A stretch of 64,000 nucleotides of DNA from Bacillus sp. CHD6a (GCF_001293645.1 NZ_LBMD01000001.1:186001-250000), one strand, 5' to 3'. Positions 17,431 to 26,188 are shown, counted from the stretch's first letter. Translations and numbers: made by a program. The notes: generated by a model not told the origin, from the letters alone.

Positions 17431-17496
17431 ATCAACATTCCCCCTTTAATTATTTTCTACAGTTATAGTACCCCTTCTGCAATGGAAAAAAACAAA

Positions 17497-18408
17497 TCAG
17501 CCAGATAAGAATTCGCTTATCACTTTTTTCTGTTCGCTATAAACCGATTGCCCTAGTTGAATCAGCTCTTCCATATAGGTTACATCATCGAATGGTACTT
17601 CCTCTCCCAGTTCTTTATTAAGACGGATGTAATTGCTCCCTAATAGATGCCTGCATTGATAGGACACAGATTCAGAGGATAATTGTAAAGCAAGATCTAA
17701 TAATTTTGGCGTTACTTTCATAGAAGGGAATTGAAAGGGCAGCCACTGTTTTACCCCCCAATATTTATCCTTTTGAATGGTAAAGTCGATTTTTTGAAGT
17801 CCAGTCCCGATAGAAAGAATTTCAATGTCTTTCATTTTCAGTTTAAAATATTCCAATCCTTCTGTAATACAAACCAGAGACGGATTGTTTGCCCACAGAC
17901 CTCCATCAATGGAAAGATAGTCGTTGCCAATATTGTTTGGAGGGAAATAAACTGGTGCAGAACAAGAGGAAAGCACTGCATCCCATAAGTGAATGGTCAA
18001 ATCCTTTGCTGCTTTGTTTCCATAATTGGATCGATGCACAAAAGGCCGACCATGTGTTAAATCAACAGCAGGTATTAACAATGGACTTGTTATATCCTTT
18101 AATTTTCTATTCCCAAACGCTTGCATGATAAACTGTCTAAGCTGACGGTCACTATAGATGCTTTTAAAAAGGCCTACCTTTGCTTGACGAGTAAATATTT
18201 GTTTTCCGTATTTTTTATATCCTGATAATACTTCTTTCATTGGCTTTTTGATGGCAACGGAAGAGGCGATAATAGAACCAGTACTTGTTCCCGCAACAAG
18301 GTCTATCAGATCAGCTATTGGTTGATTGAAGTCTTTCTCCATCTCCTGAAGAATAGAAACGGCAAATACTCCCCGAATCCCTCCCCCATCTAAACACAAC
18401 ATTTTCAT
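17497..18408 (-). CDS. Patatin-like phospholipase
   Basis: 303 residues from the chosen ATG; a cytoplasmic lipid acyl hydrolase with a Ser-Asp dyad. The oxyanion loop DGGGIRG is at residues 7-13, the nucleophile elbow GTSTG at 40-44 (Ser42) and the aspartate in SIDGGLWANNP (Asp168). The start at 18408 has GGGAG 8 nt upstream; the frame extends seven codons to 18429 but with a poorer ribosome site. Similar CapV-like patatins act as effectors in cyclic-nucleotide phage defence, but no nucleotide cyclase is nearby, so a lipid-turnover role is the default. Substrate unknown. Confidence 0.88.
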   Translation of the reverse strand: MKMLCLDGGGIRGVFAVSILQEMEKDFNQPIADLIDLVAGTSTGSIIASSVAIKKPMKEVLSGYKKYGKQIFTRQAKVGLFKSIYSDRQLRQFIMQAFGNRKLKDITSPLLIPAVDLTHGRPFVHRSNYGNKAAKDLTIHLWDAVLSSCSAPVYFPPNNIGNDYLSIDGGLWANNPSLVCITEGLEYFKLKMKDIEILSIGTGLQKIDFTIQKDKYWGVKQWLPFQFPSMKVTPKLLDLALQLSSESVSYQCRHLLGSNYIRLNKELGEEVPFDDVTYMEELIQLGQSVYSEQKKVISEFLSG

Positions 18409-18454
18409 TTCCTTATCTCCCGTACTCATTTCTTTTTAGGCTTTCCTACAACCA

Positions 18455-18503
18455 AGAAAAAACTCCTAAGAAATGGAGGAATTTGTTCCTTTCTTAAGAG
18501 TTC
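18455..18503 (-). terminator. Terminator of the cstA/CC-star/ArsA unit
   Basis: On the minus strand AACTCTTAAGAAA pairs with TTTCTTAGGAGTT (one G-U pair), with an inner AGGA/TCCT, then TTTTTTC. The left arm overlaps the last codons of the ArsA-type gene. Confidence 0.82.
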
Positions 18504-19447
18504 TTCCTTGTAAAGTTGTTTGTTAGAGTATCTGCATATTTCCTTAAATGCCCAATATTAGAAATATCATGTTCAAAAAGTGGCGTTTTAATTATTTCTT
18601 GCTTATGAAAAATTTCATGAATCTGCTGTATATATGGTCTTTCATTATCTCTGCGATTTTTCATAAAGACACCATCTGCATGATCTGGGATGACCTTATT
18701 AACAAAAACAGTGGAAACGTCCATGTTTTGCTTTTCTAACATATCTATCGCTTTTTTTGTTTCTAGTATAGGAAGCCGTTCGGCATTAAGGACAAATGCA
18801 TAACCCGTCTTCTTCTGATCAAGGAGAATATCCCGTACTTTTACAAACTTTTGCTTTCTAGACTGTAATTTTTCAAATATGGGGTCTTCCACCGGCTCTC
18901 CATCGTTTAATAACTGGCTATAGTTTTGCTGAACCTTTTTTCTCTTTTCCAACAAGCCGCTTATCCAGACATTCATCAATTCAGGTAATGTTAAAAGCCG
19001 AATGGTGTGGCCGGTTGGAGCAGTGTCAAATATGATATGGTCGAAAGAAGTGTATTCTTCCAGCACTAAGGAAGTAATTTTATCAAATAGTGCCGCTTCA
19101 TCAGCCCCTGGCGATGCGCTTGCTAGATCAATTTGCCTATGTACCTCTTCCACCATGGTTGCCTTTACTAATCCCTTTAGATTAGATTTTACCTCCTCAA
19201 TGTATCGCTTTGATTCAGATTGAGGGTTAATTTCCAAGAGATGCAGGTATGTGTCGATCGACAATTGCTTATCTTTCGGCTTTACATGAAAGATGTCTCC
19301 AATATTGTGGGCTGGATCCGTTGATACTAATAAAACCTTTTTGCCTTCTTCCGATAATAGGTGTGCAATAGCAGAAGCTGTGGTCGATTTTCCAACTCCC
19401 CCTTTGCCACCAATAAACATAATTTTGCAGTTAAAAAGCTTGCTCAT
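18494..19447 (-). CDS. ArsA/Get3-family ATPase
   Basis: 317 residues. The deviant P-loop GGKGGVGKST lies at 13-22, the STDPAHN switch I at about 43-49, and DTAPTGHTIRLL at about 143-154, all typical of ArsA/Get3 SIMIBI ATPases. Only one ATPase domain is present, as in Get3. No ArsB, ArsD or ArsR gene is nearby, so arsenite export is unlikely. It is co-directional with and 11 bp after the cory-CC-star gene, which is a known association. The ATG at 19447 has GGAGG upstream; the frame runs on to 19516 inside the neighbour. It may handle membrane-protein or metal delivery linked to CstA; this is inference. Confidence 0.9.
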   Translation of the reverse strand: MSKLFNCKIMFIGGKGGVGKSTTASAIAHLLSEEGKKVLLVSTDPAHNIGDIFHVKPKDKQLSIDTYLHLLEINPQSESKRYIEEVKSNLKGLVKATMVEEVHRQIDLASASPGADEAALFDKITSLVLEEYTSFDHIIFDTAPTGHTIRLLTLPELMNVWISGLLEKRKKVQQNYSQLLNDGEPVEDPIFEKLQSRKQKFVKVRDILLDQKKTGYAFVLNAERLPILETKKAIDMLEKQNMDVSTVFVNKVIPDHADGVFMKNRRDNERPYIQQIHEIFHKQEIIKTPLFEHDISNIGHLRKYADTLTNNFTRKNS

Positions 19448-19458
19448 TCTTCTACCTC

Positions 19459-19722
19459 CTAACAACAGCGTATTCCATTTAGTGGTGATTTCTCCATCCC
19501 CATTCGCAGGTGCCAATCATGAAACCTCTCAATGACAAATGGATATAGCTCCAACGTATAGTAAAATGCAGGATTAGGGAGACCGAGCATTTCGGAAAAA
19601 CATAATAAAGTAAACAAATCCTCTTCTTCCCTCAACTCTCTTGCAATCTCAGTTCGGTGGGGCTGTTGAAGGATTTCATCATAAATAGTGATAACTTTCT
19701 TTAATTTTTCCAGAATATCCAT
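19459..19722 (-). CDS. Cory-CC-star family protein
   Basis: 87 residues ending in Cys-Cys directly before the stop (NGIRCC), the hallmark of the small family named for its CC-stop end. The body is helical, with LREEEDLFTLLCFSEMLGLPNP and a conserved YPFVIERFHDWHLRMG. Members are found beside ArsA-type ATPases and CstA transporters, exactly as here. The two terminal cysteines could bind a metal or be a substrate for a modifying or handling partner; nothing in the sequence proves which. It lies 69 bp after cstA, across a hairpin, and 11 bp before the ArsA gene. Confidence 0.85.
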   Translation of the reverse strand: MDILEKLKKVITIYDEILQQPHRTEIARELREEEDLFTLLCFSEMLGLPNPAFYYTLELYPFVIERFHDWHLRMGMEKSPLNGIRCC

Positions 19723-19752
19723 TATTAAAGAAACCCCTTTCTTTTTATGTTA

Positions 19753-19783
19753 GAAGAGGATGAACAACAAGCCTCATCCTCTC
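19753..19783 (-). terminator. Hairpin between cstA and CC-star gene
   Basis: AGAGGATGA (19755-19763) and TCATCCTCT (19774-19782) form a 9-bp stem with a 10-nt loop. The following minus-strand bases (TCTAACATAAAAAG) lack a U-tract, so it may be a weak terminator or an mRNA-stability element that lowers expression of the two downstream genes. Confidence 0.6.
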
Positions 19784-19791
19784 ACTAAATG

Positions 19792-21534
19792 TTACATGGA
19801 CGGATCTATTGGAGGAGACTTGTCCGTTTGAAAGAATACTCTGAATGCCTCTAAAATAATCCAAAATGCAAACACGAAAATAATTCCACCTAAAATAAAA
19901 AGTAACATGTTCGCATCTGTTTCTCCGAGTCCTGACCATTGAAAGACGACTTGTACAAACATAGCATAGAGAGTCATAGTGAATATGAAAATCATCGGTA
20001 CAAAAGTATAGAAGAAGTTTCTACCCTGCTTCTTTAACCAAACTGATATTAGCAGTAAACTCACTCCTGCCAAAAGCTGATTACTTGTGCCAAACAGCGG
20101 CCAGAGTAAGTAACCTCCTGAACCAAATCCATTCGGACCTTTTGGAATCAATACTAATGCAGCACTCGACACCACGGCAACAGAAGTTGCGACATGCATA
20201 TTTGTTAGAGGTTTAAAGTTATATTCACTACCGATCTCTGAAATGATGTATCTCATCAGACGTAAGGACGTATCCAAGCTAGTTGCAGCAAAACTCACAA
20301 CAATCACGGTTACAATGGTTCTTGCAATATCCGCAGGAATGGCAATACCTGTAGCTAGTTGGGCTGCCCCGTTAATAAAATTGGACATTCCCCCTAGGCT
20401 TGCTGCACCAAAGTCGGCGTAAGCTGCCCTAAAATCACCAGCATTTGCAAACAAAGTCGCAACCGCAATAATGGAGATCAAAGCAAGAATCCCTTCTCCT
20501 ACCGATCCCAAATAACCAACAAAACGTGCGTCTGTTTCTTTGTCCAGTTGTTTAGAAGTAGTACCCGAAGCAACTAGTCCATGGAATCCAGAAATGGCCC
20601 CACAGGCAATGGTGATAAATAACAATGGGAACCAAGAAACATCACTTACTTCATTTGTCATCGGGGCAGTAAGTTTTGGTCTGAGTACTAATAAGCCCGC
20701 GTAAAGCATGAATAAGCCAACAACTAATTGATGAGAATTGATATAGTCACGTGGCTGCAGTAATTTCCATACAGGTAAAGTTGATGCAAAATAACAATAA
20801 ATTAATAGAATCATGATCCATATGAAAAATGACATGGACATTCCATCTAATCCGAAAATTACCGTGTTATCGGCACCGCCAAAATAACGGACCAAGTCAA
20901 TCTGGAGGAACTGAACCTTGCTTGTCAAAACTGCTGAACCATACATGACAGCAAGTGCAATTAAAGAGGGAACCAACATGTTTGCCTTTCTTTTGTAAAC
21001 TGCATAACCAATCCAAATCGCAATCGGGATCTCAATAAAGATGGGAATTACTGCAGCTGGGAACTTTATGAACAAGTTTGAGATAACCCAAGCAAACACG
21101 GCATTTACCATGAGAACTAAGATTAAAATGATAAATAAAAAGAGCATTTTTGCCCGTTTTCCGATTAATCGGTCTGTTAGAGTGCCAATAGACTGTCCTT
21201 TATTTCGGACAGAAAGCACAAGTGTACCGAAATCATGAACACCAGCTGCAAAAACAGTACCAAGAATAACCCACAGGAAAGCAGGTCCCCATCCCCAATA
21301 AAGTGCGATTGCCGGACCTAAAATAGGTGAAGCCCCCGCCACTGAAGAAAAGTGATGTCCCCAAAGGACCACCTTCTTTGTTGGTACAAAATCCACCCCA
21401 TCATTATACTTATGGGCAGGTGTTACATATTCAGGATCCAGGCGATAAATTTTTTCTGCGATGAATTTGGAATAATAACGATAACCTAGTGCAAATACAA
21501 CAAAACCGATGATTGCCAGCCAAACTGAATTCAC
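19792..21534 (-). CDS. cstA: CstA peptide/pyruvate transporter
   Basis: 580 residues with about 15 membrane helices; carbon-starvation protein A family. Family motifs are GHHFSSVAGASPILGPAIA (about 58-76), FHGLVASGTTSKQLD (about 318-332) and SFAATSLDTSLRLMRYI. Members import peptides or pyruvate when preferred carbon runs out. A perfect CcpA cre site covers its promoter region. It heads a unit with the CC-star protein and the ArsA-type ATPase. The start ATG at 21534 follows GGAGG; length is normal for the Gram-positive branch (E. coli CstA is about 700). Confidence 0.93.
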   Translation of the reverse strand: MNSVWLAIIGFVVFALGYRYYSKFIAEKIYRLDPEYVTPAHKYNDGVDFVPTKKVVLWGHHFSSVAGASPILGPAIALYWGWGPAFLWVILGTVFAAGVHDFGTLVLSVRNKGQSIGTLTDRLIGKRAKMLFLFIILILVLMVNAVFAWVISNLFIKFPAAVIPIFIEIPIAIWIGYAVYKRKANMLVPSLIALAVMYGSAVLTSKVQFLQIDLVRYFGGADNTVIFGLDGMSMSFFIWIMILLIYCYFASTLPVWKLLQPRDYINSHQLVVGLFMLYAGLLVLRPKLTAPMTNEVSDVSWFPLLFITIACGAISGFHGLVASGTTSKQLDKETDARFVGYLGSVGEGILALISIIAVATLFANAGDFRAAYADFGAASLGGMSNFINGAAQLATGIAIPADIARTIVTVIVVSFAATSLDTSLRLMRYIISEIGSEYNFKPLTNMHVATSVAVVSSAALVLIPKGPNGFGSGGYLLWPLFGTSNQLLAGVSLLLISVWLKKQGRNFFYTFVPMIFIFTMTLYAMFVQVVFQWSGLGETDANMLLFILGGIIFVFAFWIILEAFRVFFQTDKSPPIDPSM

Positions 21535-21582
21535 CCTAATTCCTCCCTCTTTCTATGTATACAAGAAAAGATTACTAATGAG

Positions 21583-21597
21583 TGAAAGCGTTGTCAA
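21583..21597 (-). promoter_or_regulatory. CcpA cre site over cstA -35
   Basis: TGAAAGCGTTGTCA (21583-21596) matches the catabolite-responsive consensus TGWAANCGNTNWCA at all positions. On the minus strand it overlaps a TTGACA -35-like hexamer (21597-21592), 49-63 bp before cstA. Repression by CcpA with preferred sugars is expected. Confidence 0.82.
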
Positions 21598-21709
21598 TAT
21601 AGATTTCTGAAAATTCGTACTAAATACACGTTCCTTCTATTATCTGGTCATAAACTAGGGCAAAAGTAGCATGTTGTTCAATATGAACTCAATGTCGAAA
21701 GCACTAAAG

Positions 21710-21742
21710 AAGCACCTCACGTTGAGATCAGTGAGGTGCTTT
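21710..21742. terminator. Bidirectional-looking terminator after EVE-domain gene
   Basis: Perfect 9-bp stem GCACCTCAC / GTGAGGTGC (21712-21720 and 21731-21739) with a 10-nt loop; a U-rich tail TTCTTTAGT follows on the minus strand. It ends just before the stop of the gene at 21744. Confidence 0.75.
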
Positions 21743-21743
21743 A

Positions 21744-23228
21744 TTACCTTTCCAGGATAACATCCAGCAGATAGGACAAAGAGAGGTGATTGGCTGTAAT
21801 GTTTACAAGATGCTTTTTTGAAAATAGCATTCCGCTTACAGTCCAGGTACCAGTTCGAATCCATTCAATTTTTCTAAAAGACGGTGAGTTAGGAAATTTC
21901 GGAAACATGTAAGGGCTGCAAACCCTTCCCAATCCAATAATTTGCTCTTTATTATTCTTAACAAAAACATAATCGTCCTCTTCCATTTCATGACAAAATT
22001 GATACAAAGCAGAAGTCTCTAAATAAGGTACTTTTTTTGCTCGATAAATCTGCCTGTAACTATTCCATATTTCTTTTCGAGAGGCATAGTTCTTTATATT
22101 CCCTAGCTTTCCATGATTAAAAGTAAGCATTCCTTCTTGGAAAAAAGAACCGGTATCAACTTCAGTTTGCATAGAGTATATCCAATACTTTCTTTTTTCC
22201 TTCTCGATATATCCTTCTTTATTATCACTTTCACTATATTCACTTTCAGAGTGTGTATCATAAACATATTGCAAAAAACAGTTAATCTCATAATATATCG
22301 GCAATTCTGTCTTCCTACCTACAATAGTTAAATACTTATTTAATAAGTAACTTTCGTTGATTAATTTTTGATAATGGTAAATTTTAGAGCCAATGGTATA
22401 TGTATTCTTCAAAGAAGATGCTTCTTTAAACAATCTTTCTATCGCGATTATCTCTTTATTGGTAAAACTGCAAAAGAAGTTTGGGAAAAGATAATGAATT
22501 AACTCACCTATCTCTTTATGACCAAAACCAATTAATTTTCGTACAGGGTCTTTGTAAAAGCTGTCTAATCGTTTATCAATACTTTCATCACCAAAAAGAA
22601 GATCGATAAAATATTGTCTATAGCGTTCAATCGGTGCTTTTTGTTCAGTAAAGAAGCTATCCACCGGCAGAGTCGGTTGAAAAGAAGATTGCTCTCTAAA
22701 TTCTTGGAAATCTTCCCAGTTCATTATCGATATATATTCTTCTTTTCTAAAAGCATGGAAGAACTGATATTTTGATTTTTGGTTTTCTATGTCTTTTATC
22801 CAAACCTCTGCAACTCTACTGTACAAAAACAAATATATATCCAAATAATCATATTTCACCAAACCCTCAACGGATCCTGGTACTTTCCAATATGAATTTA
22901 ATAATTCATCCTCTTCTTTTTGGAGTGGCAGAACCTTTATGTCCTCTATTTTAAATATATCCAGATTTTTTAAACCCCAAAGCTTACTTACAAATTTTAA
23001 TGGCAATGGTTCTCCTTGCTCTATTACATCTAATGTTATGGTAATTTGACTGTACATGGTAATTGAATTTACTTTGCAAATGCAAATAAAATCAGAATGA
23101 TCACAATAGAATACTTTGTCCCCTTGCTTCATTTCATTTATCAGTATTTGTTCATACATATCTAAAAGATAAGTAATGGTGTTTGAATGCAGATTCTTTG
23201 ACTCACCACGTAGAATCCAAGTAGACAC
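21744..23228 (-). CDS. Orphan protein with two EVE-like domains and an HhH-like middle
   Basis: 494 residues from a GTG (23228) with GGAGAGG 10 nt upstream. The first ~113 residues look like an EVE/PUA-type modified-base reader: STWILRGESKNLH at the start, MKQGDKVFYC, then a beta-rich stretch. Residues 200-265 (FIDLLFGDESIDKR then KLIGFGHKEIGELIHYLFPN) resemble the helical, HhH-like module found beside EVE domains in McrB-type restriction GTPases. Residues 347-467 form a second EVE-like unit (RKYWIYSMQTEV; VFVKNNKEQIIGLGRV; SFRKIEWIRTG). No Walker motif, nuclease motif or McrC partner is present. I do not know its function; reading modified DNA or RNA bases is the best guess. Confidence 0.7.
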   Translation of the reverse strand: MSTWILRGESKNLHSNTITYLLDMYEQILINEMKQGDKVFYCDHSDFICICKVNSITMYSQITITLDVIEQGEPLPLKFVSKLWGLKNLDIFKIEDIKVLPLQKEEDELLNSYWKVPGSVEGLVKYDYLDIYLFLYSRVAEVWIKDIENQKSKYQFFHAFRKEEYISIMNWEDFQEFREQSSFQPTLPVDSFFTEQKAPIERYRQYFIDLLFGDESIDKRLDSFYKDPVRKLIGFGHKEIGELIHYLFPNFFCSFTNKEIIAIERLFKEASSLKNTYTIGSKIYHYQKLINESYLLNKYLTIVGRKTELPIYYEINCFLQYVYDTHSESEYSESDNKEGYIEKEKRKYWIYSMQTEVDTGSFFQEGMLTFNHGKLGNIKNYASRKEIWNSYRQIYRAKKVPYLETSALYQFCHEMEEDDYVFVKNNKEQIIGLGRVCSPYMFPKFPNSPSFRKIEWIRTGTWTVSGMLFSKKHLVNITANHLSLSYLLDVILER

Positions 23229-23292
23229 GATGAACACACCTCTCCTTCAGTTGCTCCTTTGTATACTGTATTACTGTTTTTATAAAACATTC

Positions 23293-23320
23293 AAAAAAAA
23301 GAGGTGCTAGCTGCACCTTT
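23293..23320 (-). terminator. Terminator of Suv3-like helicase gene
   Basis: AGGTGC / GCACCT stem (23302-23307 and 23313-23318) extended by AAAG/CTTT, followed on the minus strand by CTCTTTTTTTT. It separates the helicase from the EVE-domain gene. Confidence 0.8.
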
Positions 23321-23341
23321 CTTTAAATATACAATTATTGT

Positions 23342-25930
23342 CTAAAATGGACGCTTTATAGTAAAGTTCTTGTGCTTTTTCCTCAATTTAGAAAAATGAC
23401 AAGCATCACATACGGCATATTTGAAATCAGGATCCAACTTCTTCCCACATTTGCTGCACTGCTTCGTCCGCATTTTTACATCTGTTTGTAATCGCTCATG
23501 CACTTCATCACTAAATGATTCTCTTATTCTTTCCCAATAGGTTGCTTCCGTTCTTCTATCCAATCTATACAAAAACAACAAGTGAAGACCGATTGACTTA
23601 TATGATAATTCCACATTCTCCAGGCTATCCTTATTCATAAAAGGTTCCGGCAGTTCTTCCCTGGTTACAATCGCCACCATGGTCTGCTTCCATTGGTTTA
23701 TTAGAGTCTGCTCTTTTGTAGAAAACGGTAAATGTAAAAAGCCATACAAATCATTAACCGTCAGTCTAGCTTCTATCATGGTGTCCTCGATTGTTTCGTA
23801 CAAAATTTGTTCCTCGCTAAGGGACGCCTTCTCTGTACCTGCAGGACTTTCGAACTTTTCCCACAGCTCAAAAAAGTCACTCAGCTTGTTTGAATACTTT
23901 TGAAATCGCTCCAAAATAGAACTTGTAGGGGCAATCGCAAATGTGTGTACCTGACGATCTTTGCTGCCTAAAAGCTTTTCCATTGCTTTAATGTCTCCTG
24001 TAAAAGCAACCTTTCCGACATTATACATTCCTTTACGTCCAGCTCGACCTGCAATTTGTTTTACTTCTTGTGAGGTTAGACGTCTACGTCGCGTTCCATC
24101 AAACTTTTCATTTTGCAAAAAAACCACTCTTCTAATCGGTAAATTCAAGCCCATCCCGATAGCATCTGTAGCAACGATTACCGTTGTCTCACCATCTATA
24201 AAACGCTGCATCTGCTTCTTTCTCGTTTCAGGAGGCATGCTTCCATATATCATGCTCACTTGATGACCATTGTTCTGAAGAATCGATGCCGTCTCTAGAA
24301 CCCGTTTGCGGGAAAAACATACAAGGGCATCCCCTTTTTTTGTATCCCTTAGAGTAAATGGCGTGTCTTCCACTTGAAGAGGAGTGTCCCTTGTATATTC
24401 GAAAATTTCAATATTCGCATTTCCGAGTAGTTGCAATACCATCTCCTTCATACTAAAACTTCCGACAATATGCACTTCATCCGCATTAGCCTTCGTAATG
24501 GCTTTGTACCAAGAGAAACCCCGGTCTTTATCTGCAATCATTTGTGCCTCATCAATTACAATTACTTCGTAATGATCTTTTTCATAGAACATTTCTACAG
24601 TACTAGAGAAATGAGCGGCACCTAGAGACAACTTCTCTTCTTCCCCTGTTTTTAATGAGCATGGTATTCCATCTGAATTTAATGTATCGTAGACTTCCAA
24701 CGCCAATAACCGTAATGGTGCAAGATATAACCCGCTTTTTGCTTCTTTCATTCTCTTTAAGGCTTGAAAAGTCTTACCTGTGTTTGTTTCCCCAATATGT
24801 ACAACATACCGTGTGCTTCTGCCACTAGAAGGAATATATTCCCTTCCAAAAATATCTTCTAGCATCCTCTCCTCTTCTTCTTGTTTACGGCGGATTTCTT
24901 CCAATATTTCCTCTTCTTTACGTTTGCGATCATGGATATCTCGTTGTAAATATTCCTCATGAACTTCTAAGTCAAAAGGTTTCTCTGCAAGCTCAAGCAG
25001 ATCTGTAATAAATTCCTCTTGTAATTTTTCCATATAGTTGTTGACCAACAAGTAAAAAGAGTTTGCAAGCAGTTTTCGAAGCTTAGATACAGTAAATTCT
25101 TCTGACGTAACGGCTTTGTATTCTGCTGAAATTTCGGTAGGAAGTTCATTCATTATGAGACCAGGCAAAAAGCCAAACAGATAATCCGTAATCCTTTTTT
25201 CATAGAAAAAATAATACGTTTCATATTCTAAATATTCCTCATAATAATCAAAACTTTGATGGACAGCACCTGTCAGCTCAATGAAAAAGTCCTTCAAAGT
25301 GTGATAATCAGATGCATCCATAGGTCCAGCCTCTTTTAACACATCTTCCCTTCTGTATGAATCAGTTTCCTCAAACTTCGGATTGTTCATTAAGTCCGCT
25401 TTTACTATCTTGGCTACAAAGTGTCTGACATATAAGAAAAAGTTCGCTTGATTTTTTTCCACTATTTTATGAGCAGCTTGATCAACCTTATCTGTAACAG
25501 CATCCATTTGATGTTGCAAACGTTTTTCTTCCATTCTTTTTTGGAAATCTTTACAGGCTTGGATGTATTTTTCTTCCCAAACTGACGGGTTCGTATACGT
25601 GGAATTCTGTAACCACTTCACTGCCAGAAAAGGTTCATATTCCCGCATTTCATTTTTAAACAGTTGATTGATGATTTTTTTATCAACACCTTCTGTTTCA
25701 AACCCTCGTGCATTCAAGATGTGTTTTTTATCTTTTCTTGCAACGTCATTCGTTACCTTGTTAAGCCATACATTGTACCAAATTTGTTCCACGTAATGCC
25801 TGCGGTCTTCCATATACTCTTCAAAAGTCGGAAGGTCTTCTTTCGTTTCAAAATACTGTTGTATATCTTCTTCTATCTTGTATTTTGTTAGATCCAAGGA
25901 AGTAGAATGAATCAAGGTCAATTTGTCCAT
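23342..25930 (-). CDS. Suv3-like DEAD/DEAH-box RNA helicase
   Basis: 862 residues. The helicase core resembles mitochondrial Suv3: motif I GETNTGKT (380-387), motif Ia LAPLRLLALEV, motif II DEAQ (460-463), motif V ATDAIGMGLNLPI (588-600) and motif VI QIAGRAGR (625-632). A 370-residue N-terminal region without recognised motifs ends in a highly charged coiled-coil segment (about 330-358). The C terminus has a zinc-ribbon pair, CSKCGKKLDPDF and CDACH (about 834-855). Suv3 unwinds RNA for degradation; here a role in RNA turnover is plausible but not shown. It has its own terminator, so is not in one transcript with the EVE-domain gene. Confidence 0.87.
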   Translation of the reverse strand: MDKLTLIHSTSLDLTKYKIEEDIQQYFETKEDLPTFEEYMEDRRHYVEQIWYNVWLNKVTNDVARKDKKHILNARGFETEGVDKKIINQLFKNEMREYEPFLAVKWLQNSTYTNPSVWEEKYIQACKDFQKRMEEKRLQHQMDAVTDKVDQAAHKIVEKNQANFFLYVRHFVAKIVKADLMNNPKFEETDSYRREDVLKEAGPMDASDYHTLKDFFIELTGAVHQSFDYYEEYLEYETYYFFYEKRITDYLFGFLPGLIMNELPTEISAEYKAVTSEEFTVSKLRKLLANSFYLLVNNYMEKLQEEFITDLLELAEKPFDLEVHEEYLQRDIHDRKRKEEEILEEIRRKQEEEERMLEDIFGREYIPSSGRSTRYVVHIGETNTGKTFQALKRMKEAKSGLYLAPLRLLALEVYDTLNSDGIPCSLKTGEEEKLSLGAAHFSSTVEMFYEKDHYEVIVIDEAQMIADKDRGFSWYKAITKANADEVHIVGSFSMKEMVLQLLGNANIEIFEYTRDTPLQVEDTPFTLRDTKKGDALVCFSRKRVLETASILQNNGHQVSMIYGSMPPETRKKQMQRFIDGETTVIVATDAIGMGLNLPIRRVVFLQNEKFDGTRRRRLTSQEVKQIAGRAGRKGMYNVGKVAFTGDIKAMEKLLGSKDRQVHTFAIAPTSSILERFQKYSNKLSDFFELWEKFESPAGTEKASLSEEQILYETIEDTMIEARLTVNDLYGFLHLPFSTKEQTLINQWKQTMVAIVTREELPEPFMNKDSLENVELSYKSIGLHLLFLYRLDRRTEATYWERIRESFSDEVHERLQTDVKMRTKQCSKCGKKLDPDFKYAVCDACHFSKLRKKHKNFTIKRPF

Positions 25931-26142
25931 AGTGAAGTCTCCTTTATGAATGTTTAGAGACTTTAGATGTTTGACTTAATACATGTCTAAAAGCTCTAGT
26001 GATTTGGTCTTTTTTATCTTTTGATAATTCAATGAATTTAAACATAAATCTTATGTTTCCTGCAACATATCATAAGAACATTCCCATGTCACGAGTTGTA
26101 TCTCATTTTTTTAAAACAGAGTAAATAATAGGAAAAAAAATG

Positions 26143-26171
26143 TTGACACATTAACATACCGCGCATATAAT
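26143..26171 (+). promoter_or_regulatory. SigA promoter of yceI-type gene
   Basis: TTGACA (26143-26148), 17-bp spacer and TATAAT (26166-26171): both hexamers are consensus. It is the main signal in the 309-bp gap 25931-26239; the rest of that gap, next to the helicase start, is AT-rich with no feature I can name. Confidence 0.88.
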
Positions 26172-26188
26172 TTATCTTGAAGTTATAA

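Noticed and set aside
16612-18408. Shared operon of speD and the patatin gene
   Set aside because: They are co-directional, but the 66-bp gap, the separate ribosome sites and unrelated functions give no support beyond position; left open and not claimed.
18494-19447. Arsenic resistance operon
   Set aside because: The ATPase is ArsA-like but has one domain, and no arsB, arsC, arsD or arsR lies nearby; the neighbours are cstA and the CC-star gene.
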